Shown in pieces: positions 1 through 6,283 of a DNA stretch of 7,675 bases. The position numbers and the translations under genes are program-made. Under the pieces are notes generated by a model. It was not told where the DNA came from and searched no databases. It worked only from the letters and a program-made list of their open reading frames with translations. Source of the stretch: Oscillospiraceae bacterium (GTDB taxonomy: Bacteria > Bacillota > Clostridia > Oscillospirales > Acutalibacteraceae). Where the stretch lies: NCBI GenBank assembly GCA_031254555.1, contig JAIRUF010000013.1, positions 1 through 7,675 on the forward strand, in the 5' to 3' direction. Each line of letters opens with the position of its first letter. Positions within the stretch are counted from its first letter, which is position 1.

Positions 1-1927
1 CATTGTCAAGTAAAACAATCTTTAAAAAATCTTCAATTGGCATCGAGCCTATATCGCCTTGCCCTCGTTTGCGCACAGAAACGGTACCATGTTCAACTTC
101 TTTTGCACCGACAACTAACATATAAGGTATTCTGTCTAGCTGTGCCTCGCGGATTTTATACCCTATTTTCTCACTCCTATAGTCAGCGGATGATCGTATT
201 CCTTTTGCCGCAAGTATATCAGAAAGCGCCTGCGCATTGTCATGAAAATTATCTGATAGGGGCAAAATTCTCACCTGTTCGGGTGAAAGCCACACAGGCA
301 TAGCGCCAGCATATTTTTCAATCAAAAGCGCCATAGTTCTTTCATAGCAGCCTATTGATGTGCGGTGTATGATATATGGATGCTGCTTTGACCCGTCCTG
401 CGCCACATAAGTCATGTTGAACTGACGGGACAGCATAAGATCTATTTGAACTGTACACAGCGTATCCTCTTTGCCGTGAACATTCTTGATTTGAACGTCG
501 AGCTTGGGGCCATAGAAGGCGGCCTCACCCACAGCTTCTGTAAAGTCTATTTCAAGGTGACAGAGCATATTTCTCATCAAGTCCTCAGCTTCATTCCACA
601 TGCCGGGGGTGCCTATATATTTTTCATGATCGTTTGGATCCCATTTTGATAGGCGGTAAGTCAAATCATCTATGAGGCCCAAATCGGTCATAATTCTCTT
701 GATAAGCTGGATGCATTTTTTAAACTCTTCCTCAAGTTGATCCGGTCTTAATATGATATGGCCCTCTGATATCGTAAATTGTCTCACTCGTATAAGCCCG
801 TGCATTTCTCCTGATGACTCGTTTCGGAACATGGTGGATGTCTCGCCGTATCTTATCGGAAGATCCCTGTAAGAGTGCATGTCGTTGAGATAGACCTGAT
901 ACTGGAAAGGGCAGGTCATCGGGCGCAGAGCTAATACTTCATCGTCATTTTCTGTATCTCCCAAAACAAACATGCCGTCCCTGTAATGATCCCAGTGGCC
1001 GGATATTTTGTATAAATCTGATTTTGCCATCAAGGGTGTGCGGGTCATAACGTATCCATACTCATTTTCCTCAATATCCTGAACATACCTGTTAAGTATC
1101 TGGAAAAGTTTGGCGCCCTTGGGCATAAAAAGCGGAAGACCCTGGCCGATGATATCTGACGTCATAAAATACTTAAGGTTACGGCCGATTATATTGTGAT
1201 CTCTTTTTTTTGCCTGCTCCACTGATTCAAGGTACTCGTCAAGCATGGACTGCTTAGGGAAGGCGGTCCCGTATATACGCTGCAGTACTTTGTTTTTTGA
1301 ATCCCCGCGCCAGTAAGCGCCCGTGCAGGCTGTAAGCGCTATCGCTTTAACGGATCCTGTGCTCAAAAGATGAGGACCGGCACAAAGGTCTGTAAACTCT
1401 CCCTGCCTGTAAAATGAAATGATCTCTCCTTTATGAGAGTGCTCTTGTATAAGTTCGGTCTTATACGTTTCATGGTCTTCTTCCATAAGCTTTAAAGCGT
1501 CACTTACACTTTCCTCAAAGCGTTCTATAGCAAGGTTTTCCTTGACGATTTTTTTCATCTCGTCATGAATTTCCTGTAGGATTTCCTGTGTAAAAGAGGT
1601 GGGACAGTCAATGTCATAGTAAAATCCGTTGTCAATTGCCGGGCCAATTGCAAGTTTTGCGTCACCGTACAGCCTTTTGACAGCCTGAGCCAATATGTGT
1701 GCCGCCGTATGCCAAAATGTTTTTTTACCCTCAATTGCATCAAAGGTGAGTATAGAAAACTCGCAATCCGCCGTAATGGGGGTTCGAAGATCAAAAACCT
1801 CTCCGTTTATTTTGCATGCGCAGGCAGCTTTATATAGCCCCGCACCAAGGCTTTTCGCAACATCAGCGGCGGTGGTTCCGGGCTCATATTCCCTTACGGT
1901 TCCATCAATCAAAGTGACTTTAATCAT
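1..1927 (-). CDS. thrS: Threonyl-tRNA synthetase, 3' end cut by the window
   Basis: This class II aminoacyl-tRNA synthetase charges tRNA-Thr with threonine in the cytoplasm. The 642 visible residues are open to the window edge; the family is about 640 residues long, so only a few codons should be missing. The order is a TGS domain (about 1-62), the editing domain with H73-x3-H77 and C182AGPH186, the class II catalytic core with motif 2 (FRNESSGEMHG) and the zinc ligands C339 (RPMTCP), H390 (TISEGHII) and H521 (IHRTSIG), then the anticodon-binding domain from about residue 540. The editing residues fall at exactly the E. coli numbers, which supports the ATG at 1927. AAGAGGTG lies 8 bases upstream of it. 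The gene has its own promoter and diverges from rny. The TISEGH form of the third motif differs from the QDDAH form of E. coli; I believe it is normal for clostridial-type enzymes. Confidence 0.98.
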   Translation of the reverse strand, partial: MIKVTLIDGTVREYEPGTTAADVAKSLGAGLYKAACACKINGEVFDLRTPITADCEFSILTFDAIEGKKTFWHTAAHILAQAVKRLYGDAKLAIGPAIDNGFYYDIDCPTSFTQEILQEIHDEMKKIVKENLAIERFEESVSDALKLMEEDHETYKTELIQEHSHKGEIISFYRQGEFTDLCAGPHLLSTGSVKAIALTACTGAYWRGDSKNKVLQRIYGTAFPKQSMLDEYLESVEQAKKRDHNIIGRNLKYFMTSDIIGQGLPLFMPKGAKLFQILNRYVQDIEENEYGYVMTRTPLMAKSDLYKISGHWDHYRDGMFVLGDTENDDEVLALRPMTCPFQYQVYLNDMHSYRDLPIRYGETSTMFRNESSGEMHGLIRVRQFTISEGHIILRPDQLEEEFKKCIQLIKRIMTDLGLIDDLTYRLSKWDPNDHEKYIGTPGMWNEAEDLMRNMLCHLEIDFTEAVGEAAFYGPKLDVQIKNVHGKEDTLCTVQIDLMLSRQFNMTYVAQDGSKQHPYIIHRTSIGCYERTMALLIEKYAGAMPVWLSPEQVRILPLSDNFHDNAQALSDILAAKGIRSSADYRSEKIGYKIREAQLDRIPYMLVVGAKEVEHGTVSVRKRGQGDIGSMPIEDFLKIVLLDN

Positions 1928-1935
1928 AATGCAAA

Positions 1936-1943
1936 CACCTCTT
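1936..1943 (-). promoter_or_regulatory. Ribosome binding site of thrS
   Basis: On the minus strand this reads AAGAGGTG, a close match to the Shine-Dalgarno consensus, 8 bases before the ATG at 1927. Confidence 0.85.
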
Positions 1944-1955
1944 CTTATGGGAGTT

Positions 1956-1984
1956 ATGGTATCATCACAGTGCGTGGTTGTCAA
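1956..1984 (-). promoter_or_regulatory. Sigma-A-type promoter of thrS
   Basis: On the minus strand there is a perfect -35 box TTGACA (1979-1984), a 17-base spacer and a -10 box TACCAT (1956-1961, 4 of 6 matches). Transcription would start near 1949, leaving a leader of only about 22 bases before the ATG. That is too short for a T-box or an attenuator. Confidence 0.7.
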
Positions 1985-2110
1985 GGCTTTATAGCGACTT
2001 ATCTTGTGTACATATAATTATTGGACAAAGTAGTAGTTCGTTTATCAGCAAGGCGTCACCTAACAGTGCAGTCGGAAATATGCCCTGAAAAACCGGCATT
2101 AGCCGCTAAA

Positions 2111-2128
2111 GTTTATATGCAAGTAAAC
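2111..2128. repeat. Imperfect palindrome just upstream of the rny -35 box
   Basis: The 18 bases form GTTTA-taTGCAag-TAAAC: five perfect outer pairs, two mismatched pairs and two inner pairs (7 of 9). It ends 3 bases before the -35 box of the rny promoter, a position where activators or repressors often bind. The regulatory role is inference. No known operator is recognised, and a palindrome this short could be chance in AT-rich DNA. Confidence 0.3.
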
Positions 2129-2131
2129 AAC

Positions 2132-2160
2132 TTGACTAACGTGTCTGTTTAGTATAAAAT
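2132..2160 (+). promoter_or_regulatory. Sigma-A-type promoter of rny
   Basis: The -35 box TTGACT (2132-2137, 5 of 6) is followed by a 17-base spacer and the -10 box TAAAAT (2155-2160, 5 of 6). An overlapping TATAAA at 2153-2158 would give a poorer 15-base spacer. The start point should lie near 2167, giving a leader of about 105 bases. Confidence 0.7.
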
Positions 2161-2162
2161 AA

Positions 2163-2208
2163 TTAAGATAATGTGTTTCTTTGCGTTCTATTATATTATT
2201 TATCTTAA
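2163..2208 (+). repeat. 9-bp inverted repeat in the rny leader
   Basis: TTAAGATAA (2163-2171) and TTATCTTAA (2200-2208) are perfect reverse complements separated by 28 bases. The pairing is nearly all A-U and so weak. The first arm spans the predicted transcription start and touches the ATG of the leader reading frame at 2171. It could form only partly in a transcript starting near 2167. Confidence 0.3.
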
Positions 2209-2275
2209 AAACATATTAATTACATCAAAAATTAAAAAACAAAAAGTTAAAAAAGGAGGTGCTACTTTCACTTGA
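2171..2275 (+). CDS. Possible 34-codon leader reading frame overlapping the rny start
   Basis: An ATG at 2171, 10 bases after the -10 box of the rny promoter and so only a few bases into the predicted transcript, opens 34 codons. The predicted peptide begins [16 protein letters not shown], hydrophobic and aromatic, and ends with a lysine-rich tail and KKGGATFT. Its stop TGA (2273-2275) overlaps the TTG start of rny (2272-2274) as TTGA, the arrangement typical of translational coupling, and its last codons cross the rny ribosome binding site. There is no Shine-Dalgarno sequence for the ATG, so translation would have to be leaderless or nearly so. I recognise no family. In DNA this AT-rich, 34 codons without a stop is somewhat unlikely by chance but not excluded. 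Confidence 0.3.
   Translation: MCFFAFYYIIYLKNILITSKIKKQKVKKGGATFT
2253..2260 (+). promoter_or_regulatory. Ribosome binding site that fixes the TTG start of rny
   Basis: AAGGAGGT is a near-perfect Shine-Dalgarno sequence, 11 bases upstream of TTG at 2272. No ATG or GTG in the rny frame lies between it and the conserved N-terminal membrane segment, so the TTG is the start. Confidence 0.85.
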
Positions 2276-3825
2276 AAATTACAGTTGCTATAGTTTCTAT
2301 TATCGTTGCCGCAGTGGTTTTTGCAATTGTTGGTTTTATATTGGGCGGAGAGTACAGAAAAAGAGTTGCCGAAGCCGCCATAGGTTCTGCCACGCAGGAA
2401 GCCAAAAGAATTGCAAATCAGGTCGTGACCCAGGCAGAGCAAAAGAAAAAAGAGACGATTTTAGAAGCTAAAGATGAAATTCATAAACAGCGCACTGAGG
2501 CTGACAAGGAACTGCGTGAAAGAAGAAATGAAATTCAAAGGCAAGAGCGCAGAATGATACAAAAAGAAGAGAGCCTAGACAAAAAAGTAGACGCGTTGGA
2601 GAATAAAGAAGAAGCGCTTAACAAAAAGTTGAAAGACGCGGAAAACAGACTTGAGGAAGTCGAAAGTATAAAGAGAAGCCAGTTTGAAATTATGGAGAAG
2701 ATATCCGGCTACACAAAGGAGCAGGCCAAAGATTATTTGCTCAAAAATTTAGAGGAGGATCTTGTCCACGAAAAAGCGGCAAAAATACTTGACTTTCAGC
2801 AAAAGACCAGGGACGAATCAGACGATTTTGCAAGAGAGATCGTTTCAGTGGCGATACAGCGCTGTGCGGCAGACCATGTTGCGGAGGCAACTGTCTCCGT
2901 AGTTCCGTTGCCCAACGACGAGATGAAAGGCCGGATAATTGGACGTGAAGGCCGTAATATACGTGCACTGGAGACTATAACAGGAGTTGACCTGATAATA
3001 GACGACACACCGGAGGCCATCACGCTTTCAAGCTTTGATCCTGTACGCAGAGAGGTTGCAAGGCTGTCCCTTGAAAAGCTCATATCAGACGGAAGGATCC
3101 ATCCCGCGCGAATTGAGGAAACTGTCGAAAAAGCTCGCAAAGAGGTTGAGACAACCATTAAACAGACAGGGGAAAGAGCGGTTTTGGAGGCCGGGGTAAC
3201 AGGCATACGGCCGGAGATAATAAAACTTCTTGGACGTTTAAAATATCGTACAAGTTATGGCCAAAATGTTCTCAACCACTCAATTGAGGTTTCTCATATA
3301 GCAGGACTTATGGCTGCAGAACTGGGAGCGGACGTAAAACTGGCTAAGAGAGGCGGCTTGCTTCACGATATAGGCAAGGCAATAGACCATGAGTTTGACG
3401 GTTCACATGTAGAACTTGGATACGAATTTGCAAAGAAATATAAAGAACAAGAGGGAGTTCTTCACGCTATACAGGCGCATCACGGCGATGTTGAGCCAAA
3501 AACGGTGGAGGCATGTATTGTACAGGCTTCTGACGCGATATCAGCGGCAAGGCCCGGAGCCAGGCGTGAGAATGTTCAAAACTATATTAAACGCCTTGAA
3601 AAACTTGAGGAGATCGCGGCTTCATTCGACGGAGTTGATACATCGTTTGCCATACAGGCGGGCAGAGAGATTCGTATTATTGTTAAACCTGATATAATTT
3701 CTGAAGATCAGATGGTTCTGGTTGCACGCGACATAGTAAAAAGGATAGAGGAAGAACTTGAATATCCAGGGCAGATAAAGGTCCATATTATAAGAGAAAA
3801 CCGGGCTATAGATTACGCGAAATAA
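2272..3825 (+). CDS. rny: Ribonuclease Y
   Basis: RNase Y is a membrane-anchored endoribonuclease that starts mRNA turnover and processes some operon transcripts in Firmicutes. The protein is 517 residues, against about 520 in Bacillus subtilis. It has an N-terminal transmembrane helix (about 3-24), a long charged coiled coil rich in Glu, Lys and Arg (about 26-200), a KH RNA-binding domain with the [12 protein letters not shown] loop at 220-231, and an HD hydrolase domain. The metal-binding residues are visible: H336 (NHSIEVS), H365-D366 (LHDIGKAID), H403-H404 (QAHHGD) and D421 ([15 protein letters not shown]). The start is TTG, set by AAGGAGGT. The gene is first in its transcript, with its own promoter and a leader that contains a possible coupled small frame. 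It is followed by ymdB, a common partner, beyond a hairpin. Nothing suggests damage. Confidence 0.98.
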   Translation: MKITVAIVSIIVAAVVFAIVGFILGGEYRKRVAEAAIGSATQEAKRIANQVVTQAEQKKKETILEAKDEIHKQRTEADKELRERRNEIQRQERRMIQKEESLDKKVDALENKEEALNKKLKDAENRLEEVESIKRSQFEIMEKISGYTKEQAKDYLLKNLEEDLVHEKAAKILDFQQKTRDESDDFAREIVSVAIQRCAADHVAEATVSVVPLPNDEMKGRIIGREGRNIRALETITGVDLIIDDTPEAITLSSFDPVRREVARLSLEKLISDGRIHPARIEETVEKARKEVETTIKQTGERAVLEAGVTGIRPEIIKLLGRLKYRTSYGQNVLNHSIEVSHIAGLMAAELGADVKLAKRGGLLHDIGKAIDHEFDGSHVELGYEFAKKYKEQEGVLHAIQAHHGDVEPKTVEACIVQASDAISAARPGARRENVQNYIKRLEKLEEIAASFDGVDTSFAIQAGREIRIIVKPDIISEDQMVLVARDIVKRIEEELEYPGQIKVHIIRENRAIDYAK

Positions 3826-3840
3826 AACATTGTTGATCAC

Positions 3841-3869
3841 AGGGGGCTGTCCCACAAGGCAGACCCCCT
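3841..3869 (+). terminator. GC-rich hairpin between rny and ymdB, attenuator or processing site
   Basis: AGGGGG (3841-3846) pairs with CCCCCT (3864-3869), and inside it CTGTC (3847-3851) pairs with GGCAG (3858-3862), including one G-U pair. One A (3863) is bulged and the loop is CCACAA. The 11-pair stem is far more GC-rich than its surroundings. The tail TATTTAAT is not a clean U-run, so full termination looks unlikely. A partial terminator or an RNA-stabilising element that sets rny against ymdB output is more plausible. The structure is seen; the role is inferred. Confidence 0.55.
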
Positions 3870-3877
3870 TATTTAAT

Positions 3878-3884
3878 AGGAGGG
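3878..3884 (+). promoter_or_regulatory. Ribosome binding site that fixes the ymdB start
   Basis: AGGAGGG lies 5 bases before ATG at 3890. It decides against an in-frame TTG at 3830 that would add 20 residues encoded through the hairpin and unlike the family's N-terminus. Confidence 0.85.
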
Positions 3885-3889
3885 TTGTT

Positions 3890-4666
3890 ATGAATATTCT
3901 GGCCATAGGAGACGTTGTCGGGTCAGCCGGATGCGAGCATGTTCGAAGGCATTTAGCGCCGCTAAAAAAGCTTAAGGGAATAGATATTTGCATAGTAAAT
4001 GGCGAAAACTCGTCAGACGGAAACGGAATTACGCCAGTATCGGCTCAGAATTTGCTGGACAGTGGAGCAGATGTTATAACAACCGGAAACCATGTTTACA
4101 AGCGACGGGAGATATATGAGTATTTAGATGGCCCAAGCTCCGTCATAAGGCCTGCAAATTATGTAGAAAACAATCCGGGACAAGGATATTATATAGTCGA
4201 TAAAGGAAGCGTGAGGGCAGCTGTAATAAACCTTGCCGGAACAATGCATATGGAGCCTGTTCAAAATCCATTTTATTGTGTAGATAAACTTTTAGAAAAA
4301 GATGATATACGTGACTGCAAAATAAAAATTGTGGACTTTCACGCGGAGACAACTTCAGAAAAAAGGGCAATGGGGTTTTATCTTGCCGGACGCGTAAGCG
4401 CTGTTTTCGGAACACATACACATGTTCAAACAGCGGACGAACAAATAATTAAAGACAGTACGGGTTATATTACAGACATAGGGATGACAGGACCCATACA
4501 ATCTGTTTTAGGTGTCAAATCACATATAATAATAGAAAAACTGAAGACAAATATGCCGGCAAGGTTTGAAAATGAAAAAGGAGATTGCTTTATGTGCGGT
4601 TGTATTTTTGAAATTGACAACGGCACAGGACATACCTTGTCTGTTGAACGCATTGATATAAGATAG
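3890..4666 (+). CDS. ymdB: YmdB-family metallophosphodiesterase
   Basis: This 258-residue protein matches the YmdB family, calcineurin-like metallophosphoesterases that hydrolyse 2',3'-cyclic nucleotides. In Bacillus subtilis YmdB affects biofilm and motility gene expression. The dinuclear metal ligands are all visible: D8 (MNILAIGDVVGS), E39 and N40 (VNGEN), N67 (TTGNH), H151 (VDFHAE), and H176 and H178 (FGTHTHVQTAD). GMTGP and RFENEKGD near the C-terminus also fit. The protein is cytoplasmic, with no signal peptide. It sits downstream of rny in the same orientation, a pairing common in Firmicutes, separated by 64 bases that hold the hairpin. It is followed after 14 bases by a lipoprotein gene whose ribosome binding site overlaps the ymdB stop. 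The name follows homology; the in vivo substrate cannot be read from sequence. Confidence 0.96.
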   Translation: MNILAIGDVVGSAGCEHVRRHLAPLKKLKGIDICIVNGENSSDGNGITPVSAQNLLDSGADVITTGNHVYKRREIYEYLDGPSSVIRPANYVENNPGQGYYIVDKGSVRAAVINLAGTMHMEPVQNPFYCVDKLLEKDDIRDCKIKIVDFHAETTSEKRAMGFYLAGRVSAVFGTHTHVQTADEQIIKDSTGYITDIGMTGPIQSVLGVKSHIIIEKLKTNMPARFENEKGDCFMCGCIFEIDNGTGHTLSVERIDIR

Positions 4667-4680
4667 GCGGTGTTGGTTAT

Positions 4681-6135
4681 ATGAAAAGGATTATGATTCG
4701 CGGTGTTGCAGTGCTTTTGCTGTTCACATTGATATTTTTAGCGGCAGGGTGCAATAAAAATGGCAGTGAAAGTAAAAACGGGACAAATGCAGGAGCCCCT
4801 TCAAAGCGTGAGGTGTTAAGACTGCCGATAGCTCTGGAGGACAGCGTCAACCCGTATCTTGCAAAAAGCACGATCAATCATAGTTTAACGGGGCTTCTCT
4901 TTGACTCGCTTTACTACGTAAACGGGAACTACAGCACAAAACCGCAGATAGCCGGCAGTGAAACAATAGAAGGGCTGAAGATTACAGTGACCCTTGACTC
5001 AAATAAGAAATTTTCAAAGGGCTCATATATAACAGCGCAGGACGTGGAGTACTCATTTTCCCTTGCAAAACAGAGTGAGTATTATGCGCCGCTTGTATCA
5101 AACATAAAGAGCGCAAAGGCGTCCGGAAGCAAAATAATAACGTTTACTCTGGGAGATAATGACGCTTATGCGCTTGCATCATTAAGCTTTCCTATAATCT
5201 CCTCCGGCACCGATATAAAAAACAAGTCATATATACCGTTATCATCCGGAAGATATGAAATAAAGGATGAAAACGGCATAAAATATCTTAAGCCGAATGC
5301 GCATTGCAAGGACTTTTCGTCTAAGAGTAAAAAAATAGAACTTGTAAATATAACTGACAGTGAGTCAATAATAAGCAGCTTGGTTATCGGCAATATAGAC
5401 AGCATGTTCAATGATTTGAGCGCCGGCCATTACGAGAGGATAAATGCGGGCACTAAAGATGTTGTGATGAATAATTTTATATATTTAGGGATTAACAGAT
5501 ATAAGGGAAGTTTGTCTGATAAAGAGCTCAGAAAAGCTATTAGCACAATTATAAACAGAGAAAAAATAGTAAACGAAGGCTTTAAGGGTTACGCCAAGGA
5601 AACTTTTACGCCTTTTAATCCGGACTGGTATGCAGTCGCCGCCATAAAACAGCCGGGAAAGGACGCAAATATTGCAGACGCAGTAAAGTATATAAAGGAC
5701 AATAAACCAAAAGCTATATTAAGGCTTGTTGTAAATGCAGACAATGAATTTAAAAAAGATGCGGCGGAGATCATTGCAAAGGCGCTGCGTGATAACGGAA
5801 TAGATGTCAACGTGGAGGCGCTTGCGTTCAAGGGGTATGATTCTGCCGTTAAAGCGGGAAGGTACGACCTGTTTGTCGGGGAGATGAAACTTACGGACAA
5901 CATGAATATTTATCCGCTGCTAAATAACAGGGACGAAACATACGCAAGCTTTCAGCAGCTTCATGACAAAACTAAAAATTTGCAGGAGTTTATCGATGAC
6001 TTTTATAACGAATTACCGTTCATCCCACTGTGCTACAGGAAGGGGATCACGGCTTTTTCAAGGGATATAGCGGTCGAGGTGGAGAGTTTGCAGAATGATA
6101 TTTATAAGAATATAGGTCAGTGGTATTTAAAATAA
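4681..6135 (+). CDS. Family 5 extracellular solute-binding lipoprotein (peptide/nickel type)
   Basis: The 484-residue product resembles SBP_bac_5 proteins, the extracellular receptors of peptide, nickel and related ABC importers. It begins with MKR, a hydrophobic stretch (about 8-22) and a lipobox LAAGC with the lipidated cysteine at residue 24, followed by a polar Asn/Ser/Lys linker. The mature part shows family hallmarks: VLRLPIALEDSVNPYLAKS, LFDSLYYVNG, FSKGSYITAQDVEYSF, SSGRYEIK (188-195) in the place of the usual GTGPY-type motif, and LSDKELRKAISTIINREKIV. It is somewhat short for the family (usually 500-550). The ligand cannot be told. The ribosome binding site AGGCGGTG (4665-4672, one mismatch to AGGAGGTG) overlaps the ymdB stop, so it is probably cotranscribed. 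No permease or ATPase gene is visible, so it either serves a distant transporter or has another role. Confidence 0.92.
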   Translation: MKRIMIRGVAVLLLFTLIFLAAGCNKNGSESKNGTNAGAPSKREVLRLPIALEDSVNPYLAKSTINHSLTGLLFDSLYYVNGNYSTKPQIAGSETIEGLKITVTLDSNKKFSKGSYITAQDVEYSFSLAKQSEYYAPLVSNIKSAKASGSKIITFTLGDNDAYALASLSFPIISSGTDIKNKSYIPLSSGRYEIKDENGIKYLKPNAHCKDFSSKSKKIELVNITDSESIISSLVIGNIDSMFNDLSAGHYERINAGTKDVVMNNFIYLGINRYKGSLSDKELRKAISTIINREKIVNEGFKGYAKETFTPFNPDWYAVAAIKQPGKDANIADAVKYIKDNKPKAILRLVVNADNEFKKDAAEIIAKALRDNGIDVNVEALAFKGYDSAVKAGRYDLFVGEMKLTDNMNIYPLLNNRDETYASFQQLHDKTKNLQEFIDDFYNELPFIPLCYRKGITAFSRDIAVEVESLQNDIYKNIGQWYLK

Positions 6136-6145
6136 CGATTATTTT
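6129..6145. repeat. Weak A/T hairpin at the end of the lipoprotein gene
   Basis: AAAATAA (6129-6135, containing the stop codon) and TTATTTT (6139-6145) are perfect reverse complements around a CGA loop, followed by T and AG. The stem is all A-U, so it would be a poor terminator. It is the only terminator-like structure between the lipoprotein gene and the next promoter, so read-through is likely. Confidence 0.25.
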
Positions 6146-6148
6146 TAG

Positions 6149-6177
6149 TTGAATACAGCATAAAAATATAGTATAAT
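6149..6177 (+). promoter_or_regulatory. Sigma-A-type promoter of the asp23-fakA unit
   Basis: The -35 box TTGAAT (6149-6154, 4 of 6) is followed by a 17-base spacer and a perfect -10 box TATAAT (6172-6177). It begins 14 bases after the lipoprotein stop. Transcription would start near 6184, giving a leader of about 100 bases. Confidence 0.8.
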
Positions 6178-6187
6178 GTGCAGACCG

Positions 6188-6262
6188 ATGGATACGTTCA
6201 AACATAGCCTAGCGATTGTAATACAGTTACTTAAGTTATTTTCTGCACTTATAGATTTTTAG
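6188..6262 (+). CDS. Possible 24-codon leader reading frame before asp23
   Basis: An ATG at 6188, 10 bases after the perfect -10 box, opens a 24-codon frame ending at TAG (6260-6262), 21 bases before the TTG of the Asp23 gene. The predicted peptide begins MDTFKHSLAIVIQLL and ends LFSALIDF, a hydrophobic, possibly amphipathic helix. There is no clear Shine-Dalgarno sequence, and the predicted transcript start leaves only about 4 bases before the ATG, so initiation would be nearly leaderless. No family is recognised. A frame of this length can easily arise by chance, so the call is tentative. Confidence 0.25.
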   Translation: MDTFKHSLAIVIQLLKLFSALIDF

Positions 6263-6268
6263 TTAAAA

Positions 6269-6276
6269 AAGAGGTG
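6269..6276 (+). promoter_or_regulatory. Ribosome binding site that fixes the TTG start of asp23
   Basis: AAGAGGTG lies 7 bases before TTG at 6284. The same octamer precedes thrS. No other start codon in this frame lies near it. Confidence 0.8.
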
Positions 6277-6283
6277 TATTCAT

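Larger units (their letters stand above)
1928..2271. other. Divergent intergenic region between thrS and rny
   Basis: This 344-base gap separates two divergent genes. From left to right it holds the thrS ribosome binding site and promoter, about 120 bases with nothing recognisable except a short possible hairpin (ATGCC at 2080-2084 with GGCAT at 2095-2099), an imperfect palindrome at 2111-2128, the rny promoter at 2132-2160, and an AT-rich rny leader with a 34-codon reading frame. I looked on both strands for the T-box AGGGTGGNACCGCG signature and for common riboswitch cores and saw none. Confidence 0.8.

Noticed and set aside
37..303. Plus-strand open frames opposite thrS (for example 37-303, 446-649 and 1695-1994)
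   Set aside because: They lie on the strand opposite a well-conserved coding gene, lack ribosome binding sites and show no family features, so they are shadows.
1866..1880. GGCGGTGGTTCCGGG on the plus strand, partly like a T-box core
   Set aside because: It is inside the thrS coding sequence on the wrong strand and encodes the conserved EPGTTAAD segment.
2080..2099. ATGCC/GGCAT hairpin in the thrS-rny gap as a terminator
   Set aside because: The stem is only 5 pairs with a 10-base loop and no following T-run on either strand, and it lies upstream of both promoters.
2796..3206. Minus-strand open frame of 136 codons within rny
   Set aside because: It lies antisense to the conserved KH region of RNase Y and its composition mirrors that codon usage. 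No independent evidence supports a gene.
3830..3889. In-frame TTG at 3830 that would extend YmdB by 20 residues
   Set aside because: The added residues are encoded through the hairpin and do not resemble the family N-terminus. The ATG at 3890 has AGGAGGG just upstream and gives the standard MNILAIGDVVGS start.
3622..3993. Minus-strand open frame of 123 codons spanning the rny-ymdB junction
   Set aside because: It runs antisense to both genes and through the hairpin, has no ribosome binding site and shows no recognisable family.
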